Shown here one piece after another: positions 1 to 6,682 of a stretch of 7,288 nt of DNA (its first letter is position 1; every line of letters starts with the position of its first letter). A program made the position numbers and the translations under genes. The stretch lies in NCBI GenBank assembly GCA_012269655.1, contig JAAXJV010000304.1, forward strand, positions 3,333 through 10,620, read 5' to 3'. The stretch comes from Pseudomonadales bacterium (lineage in GTDB: Bacteria > Pseudomonadota > Gammaproteobacteria > Pseudomonadales > Litorivicinaceae). The notes under the pieces are model-generated. The model had not been told where the DNA came from and did not search any database. It saw only the letters and a program-made list of their open reading frames with translations.

Positions 1-187
1 CGCCTGGTCCCTGAACCTCTTCGGTATTGCCATCGCCATCGGTAATCAACCAGTGGCGATTTAATAATTGGGCCGTAAAGCTGCCCTGATTTTCGATTTC
101 GACCGAGTAGGCAAAAGCAAATTTGCCCTCTTGCTGGCCTTGGTAACTCGGGGTCACCCGAACTTCAATCAGATAACGCAGGTCCAT
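1..187 (-). CDS. apaG: ApaG family protein, partial (N-terminal 62 residues)
   Basis: This is the N-terminal half of an ApaG protein, a small beta-sandwich (fibronectin-III-like) protein of about 125 residues in E. coli. Its biochemical role is still poorly defined. Reading from the ATG at 187, the protein begins MDLRYLIEVRVTPSY. It contains the family-typical run FAYSVEIENQG (residues 24-34), then AQLLNRHWLITDGDG and EVQGPG, which align with E. coli FAYTVTIRNLG, LLGRYWLITNGNG and EVQGEG. The gene continues past the left edge, so the C-terminal half is missing from view. The start lies inside rsmA, overlapping its end by 23 bases. An in-frame GTG sits directly before the ATG and could also serve. 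A weak AGAG about seven bases upstream is the only ribosome-binding hint, so translation is probably coupled to rsmA. In E. coli apaH follows apaG, but that position is outside the window. Confidence 0.93.
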   Translation of the reverse strand, partial: MDLRYLIEVRVTPSYQGQQEGKFAFAYSVEIENQGSFTAQLLNRHWLITDGDGNTEEVQGPG

Positions 188-956
188 CACTGTGCTCTAG
201 TGCATTGGCAATGTTGGCAAATTCCTGTGGCGACAGGTTCTCAGCTCTTAGTTTGGGATTGATGCCCAGGGCTTCTAGGTCTGACTCCGAGATTAGGCTT
301 GAAAGACTGTTTCTGAGAGTTTTTCGGCGCTGCCCAAAGGCCGCTGCCGTGACCTTTTCTAGCTGGCTCAGATCGTTGATTTGAACCACGGGTGTGCGCA
401 GTGGGGTTAACCGAATTATGGCACTGTCCACTTTCGGCGGTGGATCAAAGGCGGTCGGTGGAACGTCAAACAGATAGTCGGCTTGGGCATAGCAGGCTCG
501 TAGAATGGCCAGACGCCCATAATGTTTATCACCGGGTTCCGCGCACAGGCGTTGGACCACTTCCTTTTGCAACATGAAAGTCATGTCTTTGGCTCCGCCC
601 CATTGCATAAAGCGAATCACCAACTGTGTGCCTACGTTGTAGGGCAAGTTCCCGACGAGTCTGAGTGGTTGCGATAACGGGTCCAAGTCGACAGTGAGCG
701 CATCCCCTTCGATCAGCTCAACGTGCTCGGTGTTAACAAACTCAATCCTCAGCCGCGATGCTAAATCGCGATCTAACTCAATCAAGGTTAACTTGCCCGC
801 ACGGGTCAACCGCTGGGTAAGCGCGGCCAGGCCAGGGCCGATTTCAACCAGATGATCGTCCTTGCGGGGCGCAATGGCGCTAACGATTTGATTGATGATG
901 CCCTCGTCGGTCAGAAAGTTCTGGCCAAAGCGTTTGCGAGCTTTGTGATCGCTCAT
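165..956 (-). CDS. rsmA: 16S rRNA (adenine(1518)-N6/adenine(1519)-N6)-dimethyltransferase RsmA (KsgA)
   Basis: RsmA dimethylates two adjacent adenines in helix 45 of 16S rRNA using S-adenosylmethionine, as a late quality-control step of 30S assembly. The protein is 263 residues (E. coli 273). The N-terminal RKRFGQNFLTD (residues 7-17) is the family hallmark. SAM motif I is VEIGPGLAALT (37-47). The acidic ribose-binding residue is E60 in IELDRD, the base-contact motif is GDA (84-86), and catalytic motif IV is NLPY (103-106). Also visible are FMLQKEVVQRL, VPPTAFDPPPKVDSA and the C-terminal QRRKTLRNSL. These leave little doubt about the assignment. The ATG immediately follows the TAA stop of surA (zero spacing), so translational coupling is likely; only a weak GAG lies about nine bases upstream. 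The 3' end overlaps apaG. Loss of this enzyme gives kasugamycin resistance in other bacteria. Confidence 0.97.
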   Translation of the reverse strand: MSDHKARKRFGQNFLTDEGIINQIVSAIAPRKDDHLVEIGPGLAALTQRLTRAGKLTLIELDRDLASRLRIEFVNTEHVELIEGDALTVDLDPLSQPLRLVGNLPYNVGTQLVIRFMQWGGAKDMTFMLQKEVVQRLCAEPGDKHYGRLAILRACYAQADYLFDVPPTAFDPPPKVDSAIIRLTPLRTPVVQINDLSQLEKVTAAAFGQRRKTLRNSLSSLISESDLEALGINPKLRAENLSPQEFANIANALEHSDGPALSD

Positions 957-2234
957 TTACAAACGCTCAATAAAAGCGTTGCTCACAATGCGGCGGGTCC
1001 AGGCGGCGGCGACCTCATCGGCTTGGCGTTGCAAGATGATGTTCTTAGCCCGCTCCAACTGATCGGTATTGACGCTTTCCAGTTGGCGACGGTCAATTAA
1101 TTCAATCAGGTGCCAGCCAAACTGCGTTTGAATTAAATCACTGCGCTCACCGGGTTCTAAAAACGCCAGTGCGGCCTGGAACTCGGGTACGTAAGCTTCA
1201 GGATTGGTCCAGCCCAATTCACCACCATTCGAGGCGCTGACCGGATCTTCGGAGAACTGCTCAGCGAGTTCGGCAAAGTCCGCGCCTTGCTCAATTTGAC
1301 GCTGCAAATACGCCAGGGCTGCTCGAGTTTGCTCAACATCGCGAACGGCGTTGGGGCGCAGCAAAATGTGGCGGCTGTTTACTTCTTCAACTAGGGCTGT
1401 GTCGCTGGTGCGCTGTCCATCCACCTTGAGGATGTGCAAGCCTGCGCGCGTTCGGAATATGGGTGTGACTTCATTGGCATCGAGTCGGCTGAGGGCGTCT
1501 TTGAATTCGGCGTTGAGTCCGCTGATCTCACGCCAGCCCAGATCGCCGCCAGAAATGGCATTGGGACCTTGGCTGTAAGCGCGGGCCACATCTTCAAACC
1601 GAGTGCCTTGGTTCAGTTGGGTAAGCGCTTCATTGGCGAGTGATTGTGCCTGCTGTAACTGCTCCGATGTGGGTGCTTGTGCTAGGCCAATCAAGATTTG
1701 CGATAGCTTGACCTGTCCTTGATTCAAGCCTTCCCGTTCAATCAGGGCCTGTGCCTCTTGATCGGTCACCATCACTTCGTTTTGAACCGCTCGGCGCTGA
1801 GCAGCATTAATCAGCAGATCGGCGCGGGTGTCGGCCCGTACTCGATCAAACGGAATGCCATACTGCTCCATGACACCGGCCAATTGCGGAATGCCGCCCG
1901 TTAAACCCAGACGGCTAGCCAGATTGTTTAGCGCTTGGTTGACCTGCTCGTCGCTCACGCTGAATCCCTGGCGATTGGCCTCTTTTAGCAGTGCTTGCTC
2001 CTCGATCAGTCGATCAATAACGCGCTGTTCAAGCTGTGGGCTGACCGGCGGGAATTCCTGTCCGCGAGCGTCAGCCTGTAGTTTGAGGAATCGTAATCGG
2101 TTGCCGATGTCCGAGGCCAATACCGGGGCCTGGTCCACAATGGCCACCACCCGATCCAGTGGCTGGGCGTGGCCTAGCGTGACTGATCCGAGTAATAAAC
2201 TAGAAACGAATAGGACGCGGTTCAAAGTCTTCAA
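957..2234 (-). CDS. surA: Periplasmic chaperone/peptidyl-prolyl isomerase SurA
   Basis: SurA escorts unfolded outer-membrane proteins, including LptD, across the periplasm to the BAM complex. With the TTG start at 2234 the protein has 425 residues (E. coli 428). It opens with a classic signal peptide, MKTLNRVLFVSSLLLGSVTL, followed by GHA and probable cleavage before QPLD. The N-terminal chaperone domain follows (DRVVAIVDQAPVLASDI, then IDRLIEEQALL). Two parvulin PPIase domains lie at roughly residues 176-275 (KLSQILIGL to GLHILKVDG) and 287-383 (SRHILLRPN to GWHLIELIDRR), each with a GG-D/E-LGW loop. A short C-terminal helix ending FIERL closes the chaperone module. No ATG exists near the N-terminus. 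A TTG at 2270 would add 12 residues, but 2234 gives a clean signal peptide and has GGAAG six bases upstream. The gene overlaps lptD by 35 bases and abuts rsmA, with no pdxA between. Confidence 0.95.
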   Translation of the reverse strand: MKTLNRVLFVSSLLLGSVTLGHAQPLDRVVAIVDQAPVLASDIGNRLRFLKLQADARGQEFPPVSPQLEQRVIDRLIEEQALLKEANRQGFSVSDEQVNQALNNLASRLGLTGGIPQLAGVMEQYGIPFDRVRADTRADLLINAAQRRAVQNEVMVTDQEAQALIEREGLNQGQVKLSQILIGLAQAPTSEQLQQAQSLANEALTQLNQGTRFEDVARAYSQGPNAISGGDLGWREISGLNAEFKDALSRLDANEVTPIFRTRAGLHILKVDGQRTSDTALVEEVNSRHILLRPNAVRDVEQTRAALAYLQRQIEQGADFAELAEQFSEDPVSASNGGELGWTNPEAYVPEFQAALAFLEPGERSDLIQTQFGWHLIELIDRRQLESVNTDQLERAKNIILQRQADEVAAAWTRRIVSNAFIERL

Positions 2235-4446
2235 TGTTGTCTTCCAAGTTGGTGATGGCTTTGCGTCCAACCATGCCTAGGCCTTTAAGTTGGATCTGCA
2301 GGGTTACCGAATGCGTGCCATTAGAGCCCGCAGTATCAGGACGGTTATAGTTTTGCACCAGTGAGGCGCGCCAGCAACAGGACTCGTATTCAAAGCCCCA
2401 GGCAAAACGTTGGGTGCGATTCAGCGGTCGAGAGTAGGCAAAACCGCCGCCCACGCGCCAGCGTTCGTTGATGCCCCACAGCGTGCTGGCTTCGTAAGTC
2501 GTGACACTGTTTTCATTGAATCGTGTTCGGAGCGTGGCCAAGGTGTCGCTGTCTTGGCGGTATTTTAAGCCCACCGCACCGGACTCAACTCCCATGTCAT
2601 CGGCATAGGTGGTCTCGGCACTAGCCGACCAAAAATCCGAAAATTTAATACGACCCTCACTGACCAAGGGCGAGCGTTCGGTCTGGTCAACCGTGTTGGT
2701 CAAATTGACCCGGCGGTCCGATAGATAAAAGGTTTGGCCGATGTCAAAACGAACACGCTCGGTGCCGTCAGAATCGCGAATGACTTTGTTTGATAACCCC
2801 AGACTCACTTGCTCTGTGTCGCCAATGCGATCACCGCCCGAGAAACGTCGGTCATTAAATAACTGCGTGAAGCTAAAGCCAATCGCACCCGTATCGAAAT
2901 TGGGCTGGTCAGATTGGTCTGTGTAGTCTGCATACAGATACTTAATGCGAGGCTCGATACGATGGGTCAGGGTGTTAAAGCTTTTTTCCAGATACAAACC
3001 GGCATCCAAGCTGGCTCTGGGCACCAGGGCGCTGGGTGCATCGTCTCTTAAATCCGTTGACGCACGATCCACTTGATAGGTCACCGCATCAACGCCGACT
3101 TTGGCTTCGACGAATCCCCAAGAGGTGCGTTTGGGTGTGACCCAGTTAGCGCTACCAAAAACACGTGACCCGGTCACGGCGGCATCTCCCGTTAAACCCG
3201 ATACGTCTCGGTCAAAATGGACGGCTTCTAAGCGCGTATTCCAAGGCTGATCACTGGGATTTACACGCCAGTTGATTCGGGGTAATTCGCGATAAGGGCG
3301 GTCACTTAGTGCTTTGGCGCGGTTGGCGACGTAATAGCTGTAGGTTTTGATATCTAGTTGTTGGTCAACCAGTCGCCGAGTTGCGTTGGCCCTTAAGGAT
3401 GGGAAGTCCTCATCATCGACCGCAGCATCGCCTCCGATATCGTCGTTGTATTTGGCATCACTGGCATAGCCCGCGTAAGTATTGGCGGCCCAGGTCTGGC
3501 CAGGTTTGGACTGCCAGATCAGCTCAGCCGCCTCGCGGTCGGTTTTGGTTTTATCATCGTCCGGCAACATGCCCAAGTTCAGCGTGAGTCGGCTCTCATC
3601 TTCGAACAAATGGCGCTGTCTTAGATCCAGTCCGTTGCCGCGAAACGCCACTCGCTTTGGAGTAATTAGCATGTCTGATTGAGGGCGTTGATTCCAATAG
3701 AAGGGTGCTGAAAATGATATGTCGTCGCCGTCAGTGCTATTGGATACGGTTTTTAGATTGGGCCACAAAAATCCTGTTAGGCGGCGTTCATCAACCGGAA
3801 AGCCCACTACAGGCAACCAAACCACCGGTACCCCGCCTGCGCGAAGGGTCACATTACGAGCGTATCCCCGGCCGGTTTCGCGATTAAGCTCCAAAAAGCT
3901 AGAGCCCAATTGCCATTCGCTTTGTCCCGGTGCGCATTTGGTGTATAGCGCATCCTGCACCCGAATGATGCCCTGACCATCACGGGTTACTTGCGATGCA
4001 TTGCCGTACAAATGCAGGCCGTGGGCGACAATATCGGTGTTATATAGCTCGACTCGGCCAGAATAGATGTTCAGCGACGCGGCATCGCCTCGGATTAAGA
4101 AACGCGGCTCGCGTAGCGCAACATTACCGATGGCATCTCCGTCACCGGACACTCGAAATAAACTGATTTCGTCGGCTTCCAGTGAAATTTGTTGGTTCCA
4201 AAGCGCGGCGTTGCCCGAGAGTGAAATGCGATCTTCGCCGTCGTAAAGGGAGGTATCTGACCTGGCCTCTAGCTCTTCACCGCCCTCGGGTAAATCCGGT
4301 GCCAGGTAATAACCGCCGCATAGCTGCTGATCACTTTGCACCCAATCGAATCGGTCAGCTTGCACTTCGGCGTGGACGTTAGCGTATAGCGAGGCCAAAG
4401 CGATTCCGAGACTCCCGCGGAGCGATGTTTTTAAATTCAGGTACAA
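2200..4446 (-). CDS. lptD: LPS-assembly outer membrane protein LptD
   Basis: LptD (Imp/OstA) forms, with lipoprotein LptE, the outer-membrane translocon that inserts lipopolysaccharide into the outer leaflet. The protein is 748 residues (E. coli 784). A signal peptide covers residues 1-26 (hydrophobic LGIALASLYANVHA, cleavage before EVQAD). An LptA-like periplasmic domain follows (about 60-205: LSGNAALWNQQISLEADEI and ELYNTDIVAHGLHLYGNAS). The boundary motif is VPVVWLPVVGFPVDERRLTG (206-225), and then comes the large beta-barrel. All four cysteines of the two inter-domain disulfides are present: C43, C171 and the adjacent pair C690-C691, with the pair 58 residues from the C-terminus much as in E. 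coli. No ATG occurs in frame before residue 259. The TTG at 4446 is the best start because it gives an intact signal peptide, although no strong ribosome-binding site is seen. First gene of the lptD-surA-rsmA-apaG operon; SurA assists its folding. Confidence 0.95.
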   Translation of the reverse strand: MYLNLKTSLRGSLGIALASLYANVHAEVQADRFDWVQSDQQLCGGYYLAPDLPEGGEELEARSDTSLYDGEDRISLSGNAALWNQQISLEADEISLFRVSGDGDAIGNVALREPRFLIRGDAASLNIYSGRVELYNTDIVAHGLHLYGNASQVTRDGQGIIRVQDALYTKCAPGQSEWQLGSSFLELNRETGRGYARNVTLRAGGVPVVWLPVVGFPVDERRLTGFLWPNLKTVSNSTDGDDISFSAPFYWNQRPQSDMLITPKRVAFRGNGLDLRQRHLFEDESRLTLNLGMLPDDDKTKTDREAAELIWQSKPGQTWAANTYAGYASDAKYNDDIGGDAAVDDEDFPSLRANATRRLVDQQLDIKTYSYYVANRAKALSDRPYRELPRINWRVNPSDQPWNTRLEAVHFDRDVSGLTGDAAVTGSRVFGSANWVTPKRTSWGFVEAKVGVDAVTYQVDRASTDLRDDAPSALVPRASLDAGLYLEKSFNTLTHRIEPRIKYLYADYTDQSDQPNFDTGAIGFSFTQLFNDRRFSGGDRIGDTEQVSLGLSNKVIRDSDGTERVRFDIGQTFYLSDRRVNLTNTVDQTERSPLVSEGRIKFSDFWSASAETTYADDMGVESGAVGLKYRQDSDTLATLRTRFNENSVTTYEASTLWGINERWRVGGGFAYSRPLNRTQRFAWGFEYESCCWRASLVQNYNRPDTAGSNGTHSVTLQIQLKGLGMVGRKAITNLEDNIEDFEPRPIRF
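2241..2245 (-). promoter_or_regulatory. Ribosome-binding site favouring the TTG start of surA
   Basis: On the minus strand GGAAG lies six bases before the TTG at 2234. This spacing supports 2234 as the SurA start over the upstream TTG at 2270, which has only an AGG-like match. The site lies inside the lptD coding sequence. This is an inference from spacing and signal-peptide quality. Confidence 0.5.
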
Positions 4447-4481
4447 GGGCGCGCTGGTCCATGATTGAAATTACGTGCACC

Positions 4482-4508
4482 ATCATAAGCAGATAACTTG
4501 CATTACAA
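4482..4508 (-). promoter_or_regulatory. Candidate sigma-70 promoter for the lptD operon
   Basis: On the minus strand TTGTAA (4503-4508, 4/6 match to the -35 consensus) is followed after 15 bases by TATGAT (4482-4487, 5/6 match to the -10). Initiation would fall near 4475, giving a leader of about 30 bases before the TTG of lptD. The 15-base spacer is short, which weakens the call. I see no convincing sigma-E promoter (GGAACTT-type -35) in the 104-base divergent spacer, although lptD/surA are sigma-E controlled in E. coli. No clear promoter for djlA is visible on the opposite strand; TTGAAA at 4465-4470 lacks a good -10 at the right distance. Confidence 0.35.
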
Positions 4509-4546
4509 AAGCGAGAAATCCGGGCCGATTAAAGCTCGGTAAAAGC

Positions 4547-4550
4547 AGGA
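4547..4550 (+). promoter_or_regulatory. Ribosome-binding site bearing on the djlA start
   Basis: AGGA directly abuts the ATG at 4551, too close for good initiation. It is six bases from an in-frame TTG at 4557 (codon 3), an ideal distance. The true start may therefore be TTG 4557, shortening the protein by only two residues. Both options leave the membrane segment intact. Confidence 0.4.
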
Positions 4551-5312
4551 ATGGGTTTGGATAAATCGTTTTGGACAATCGCTGGCGCTTTGATCATGGC
4601 GCTGATCTGTCTGCCTTTTGGCGGATGGACGATGCTGCTTGGGCTGCCTGTCGGGGCAGGGCTGGCTCGTTGGCGTATCGAAGCTTGGCAACACCGGTTC
4701 ATCGAGGCTCCGGTTTTACAAAGGGCCTTTTTTCGAATATTGGGGCATGGGTGCAAGCTTTCAGGGTCTGTTCAACCCGAGCAGATTCAAGCCGTTCAAG
4801 CCTGGATGCGGACGATTGATTTGAGCTTGTCCGAGCAGCAGTCAGCGATTAACGCGTTCAACATGGGTAAGCAAGGCATCGATGCGCCGATTGTGGCAGC
4901 CAGATTGCATCAGCGTGTGCGTGCTTGGGATTTCCGCTTATGGCTAGGGTGGTCTCTGGTTCGGGTAGTCAAATCCGCGTATCAAACCACTTCAGCCGAG
5001 CGGCATTTAGCCAATTTGCTCGAGTTAATGGGGCTGCCCAGCCTGTTGGCGGCATCGGTCAAAAATCCCCCGCCTAAAATCAGCAAGCAGGCAGCTCCAA
5101 CTGAAATCGTTCAAACCCCGTGGACGCTTCTTGGCGTGACGCCGTCAGCTCGCGGCCCAGAATTAAAAACGGCATATCGCCGTGCAATGGCCGCTGTGCA
5201 TCCGGATAAAATTGCGGCGCAAGGCGGCAGCCAAGATGAAATCGAGATAGCCAAGCAAAAATCCCAAGCGATCCAAGAAGCTTGGGCAAAAGTAAAGCAT
5301 CTCGCGCGATAG
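4551..5312 (+). CDS. djlA: DjlA-type membrane-anchored J-domain co-chaperone
   Basis: DjlA-family proteins anchor in the inner membrane by their N-terminus and stimulate DnaK through a cytoplasmic C-terminal J domain; in E. coli DjlA is linked to the Rcs envelope-stress response. The protein here has 253 residues (E. coli 271). Residues 7-39 form a glycine-rich hydrophobic segment, followed by a basic ARWR stretch. Residues about 59-165 resemble the TerB-like region: FFRILGHGCKLSG aligns with E. coli TFEVMGHLTKSKG, and NAFNMGK with NAFRVGK. A short Pro/Lys/Ala linker (about 166-189) leads to the J domain (190-253), with the HPD triad at 217-219 and the DjlA-like IAKQKSQAIQEAW. The acidic residues of E. 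coli in the TerB part (VTEAD; DGSLHPNE) are largely replaced. Divergent djlA/lptD adjacency is also known in E. coli. The gene may be cotranscribed with rpe 39 bases downstream. Confidence 0.88.
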   Translation: MGLDKSFWTIAGALIMALICLPFGGWTMLLGLPVGAGLARWRIEAWQHRFIEAPVLQRAFFRILGHGCKLSGSVQPEQIQAVQAWMRTIDLSLSEQQSAINAFNMGKQGIDAPIVAARLHQRVRAWDFRLWLGWSLVRVVKSAYQTTSAERHLANLLELMGLPSLLAASVKNPPPKISKQAAPTEIVQTPWTLLGVTPSARGPELKTAYRRAMAAVHPDKIAAQGGSQDEIEIAKQKSQAIQEAWAKVKHLAR

Positions 5313-5313
5313 A

Positions 5314-5330
5314 TCGGTATTATTTACCGA
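5314..5330 (+). repeat. Short inverted repeat between djlA and rpe
   Basis: TCGGTA (5314-5319) and TACCGA (5325-5330) form a perfect 6-base inverted repeat around a 5-base AT loop, starting two bases after the djlA stop. No T-run follows, so a strong intrinsic terminator is unlikely. The sequence TATTAT (5318-5323) within it matches a -10 hexamer at five of six positions, but no good -35 lies 16-18 bases upstream. It could be a weak hairpin, an operator or chance. Confidence 0.35.
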
Positions 5331-5339
5331 ACCATTTGC

Positions 5340-5344
5340 AAGGA
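5340..5344 (+). promoter_or_regulatory. Ribosome-binding site of rpe
   Basis: AAGGA lies seven bases before the ATG at 5352. It is the strongest Shine-Dalgarno match in the window and fixes the rpe start. Because gph and trpE have weak sites of their own, ribosomes loaded here probably also feed those two coupled genes. Confidence 0.75.
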
Positions 5345-5351
5345 CTGTCAC

Positions 5352-6023
5352 ATGCATGACTATTTGATCGCGCCGTCAATTTTGGCCGCGGATTTGGCCA
5401 ACTTGGGCCGTGAAGTTGACACGGTGTTGGAAGCAGGCGCTGATATTATTCACTTTGACGTGATGGACAATCATTACGTTCCAAACTTGACCTTTGGTCC
5501 GTCGGTTTGTGCGGCGCTACGCAAGCACGGAGTGACCGCCCCGATTGATGTGCATTTAATGGTGCGCCCGGTCGATGCCCTGATCGATAGTTTTGCTGAG
5601 GCTGGCGCCAGTTGGATTACCTTTCACCCCGAAGCGTCAGATCATGTCGATCGCTCGCTCTCGATGATCCGTGCACATGGCTTAAAAGCGGGTTTGGTGC
5701 TTAACCCGGCTACGCCACTGGAATCACTGCGTTATGTTTTAGACAAGATCGATGTGGTGTTGCTGATGAGCGTGAACCCCGGCTTTGGTGGGCAAAAATT
5801 CATTCCTGGGGTGCTAGACAAGATTGCCGATACCCGAGCGTTTTTGGATGCTCACGATTGCGAACACATTCGCATTGAAGTGGACGGCGGAATTGGGCCG
5901 GCCAACATCGCAGAGGTGGCGGGCCGTGGAGCGGATAGCTTTGTCGCGGGGTCAGCGATCTTTGGAAAAGATGACTATTCCGCCGTCATTGGTTCGATGC
6001 GTCAGGCGCTGGCGCAGGTTTGA
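5352..6023 (+). CDS. rpe: Ribulose-phosphate 3-epimerase
   Basis: Rpe interconverts D-ribulose 5-phosphate and D-xylulose 5-phosphate in the cytoplasmic pentose phosphate pathway. The protein has 223 residues, the usual size for this TIM-barrel family. It starts with the family signature [14 protein letters not shown] (6-19). The metal-binding and catalytic set is visible: H34 and D36 in [15 protein letters not shown]68 in DVHLMV, and D178 in EVDGGI. Also present are [10 protein letters not shown] (114-123), the flexible-loop signature [12 protein letters not shown] (139-150) and the phosphate-binding FVAGSAIF near the C-terminus. The ATG start is fixed by a good ribosome-binding site. The stop TGA overlaps the TTG start of gph by four bases (TTGA). 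The rpe-gph-trpE order is typical of gammaproteobacteria such as Pseudomonas. Confidence 0.98.
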   Translation: MHDYLIAPSILAADLANLGREVDTVLEAGADIIHFDVMDNHYVPNLTFGPSVCAALRKHGVTAPIDVHLMVRPVDALIDSFAEAGASWITFHPEASDHVDRSLSMIRAHGLKAGLVLNPATPLESLRYVLDKIDVVLLMSVNPGFGGQKFIPGVLDKIADTRAFLDAHDCEHIRIEVDGGIGPANIAEVAGRGADSFVAGSAIFGKDDYSAVIGSMRQALAQV

Positions 6024-6682
6024 ACGCACTGCGCGGGCTGTTATCGCGCCCTTTGGAAGCGGTGTTGTTCGATTTTGACGGAACCCTGGTTGACAGCGTT
6101 CCGGACTTGGCGGTGTCTGTGGACGCCACCTTGGCACATTTTGGCGCCCAACCCGTGGGTGAGGCGCAGGTCCGTGACTGGGTAGGCCGCGGTGCATGGC
6201 AGTTGATTCGACAAGCCTGTGACGGGGTGATTACAGATCCGGATCTTGTGGAACAAGCGTACTCGCATTTTTTGCAGCACTACGCCGAGCAGTGCGCGCA
6301 CAACCCTTGCTTATACCCGGGAGTGGCTCAAGGTCTGGCAGAGATTCAAGCACAGGTACCAACAGCCTTGGTGACCAACAAGCCTTTGTCCTTCACACAA
6401 ACGATGCTGGATTCCTTGGGGCTCACGTTTGCGGTTGTGCTTGGGGGTGACAGTGTTGCCATAAAGAAGCCTGACCCATCGATGTTGCTAACGGCGTGTT
6501 CGGCGATGCAAGTCGATCCAGCCGGATGTGTCATGATCGGAGATTCGAGTAACGACAGCGAGGCCGCGCGCGCCGCCGGCATGCCGGTTGCGCTATTTTC
6601 CGGTGGCTACAATCACGGCAATGCGGTAGAACTAGCGGCCCCAGATCTTATTTATCACCAGTTTAACGAGTTGTTGCAATGA
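6020..6682 (+). CDS. gph: Phosphoglycolate phosphatase (HAD superfamily)
   Basis: Gph hydrolyses 2-phosphoglycolate, a toxic by-product of DNA 3'-end repair and of Rubisco oxygenation, to glycolate and phosphate. The 220-residue length fits the family. All four HAD motifs are visible: DFDGT (18-22; nucleophile D18, acid/base D20), T119 in LVTNKP, K150 in KKPDPSML, and GDSSND (174-179) with the Mg-binding aspartates D175 and D179. The small alpha-helical C1 cap lies between motifs I and II. GGYNHG near the C-terminus is characteristic of Gph. The only start preceding the nucleophile with an adequate lead is TTG at 6020, overlapping the rpe stop; later in-frame TTG (6053) and GTG (6062) codons are alternatives that would shorten the N-terminus. 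The 3' end overlaps trpE by ATGA. The related MupP phosphatase of peptidoglycan recycling cannot be fully excluded, but position and motifs favour Gph. Confidence 0.92.
   Translation: MNALRGLLSRPLEAVLFDFDGTLVDSVPDLAVSVDATLAHFGAQPVGEAQVRDWVGRGAWQLIRQACDGVITDPDLVEQAYSHFLQHYAEQCAHNPCLYPGVAQGLAEIQAQVPTALVTNKPLSFTQTMLDSLGLTFAVVLGGDSVAIKKPDPSMLLTACSAMQVDPAGCVMIGDSSNDSEAARAAGMPVALFSGGYNHGNAVELAAPDLIYHQFNELLQ

Noticed and set aside
852..1100. An 82-codon plus-strand frame across the surA/rsmA junction
   Set aside because: It is antisense to two well-supported genes and has no recognisable homology. I also considered it as a pdxA remnant, but it has no pdxA-like sequence.
1828..2280. A 150-codon open frame on the plus strand opposite surA and the lptD end
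   Set aside because: Its product is Ser/Arg-rich low-complexity sequence with no recognisable domain, and it lies fully antisense to clearly conserved genes. It is a codon-bias shadow.
4379..4462. An ATG-started 27-codon frame on the minus strand overlapping the start of lptD (MDQRALVPEF...)
   Set aside because: It is out of frame with lptD and has no signal-like or family features. I considered it as the true lptD start after a frameshift or as a leader peptide, but the TTG frame alone gives an intact signal peptide.
4525..4539. CCGA/TCGG short inverted repeat upstream of djlA
   Set aside because: The arms are only four bases with a seven-base loop, so it is expected by chance.
4503..4694. 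A 63-codon minus-strand frame across the djlA start
   Set aside because: It is antisense to the DjlA membrane segment, has no recognisable features and has composition typical of a shadow frame.
6576..6587. A perfect 12-base palindrome CCGGCATGCCGG
   Set aside because: It encodes part of the conserved AAGMPV segment of Gph. It is explained by GC-rich codons and is too far inside a gene to suggest an operator.
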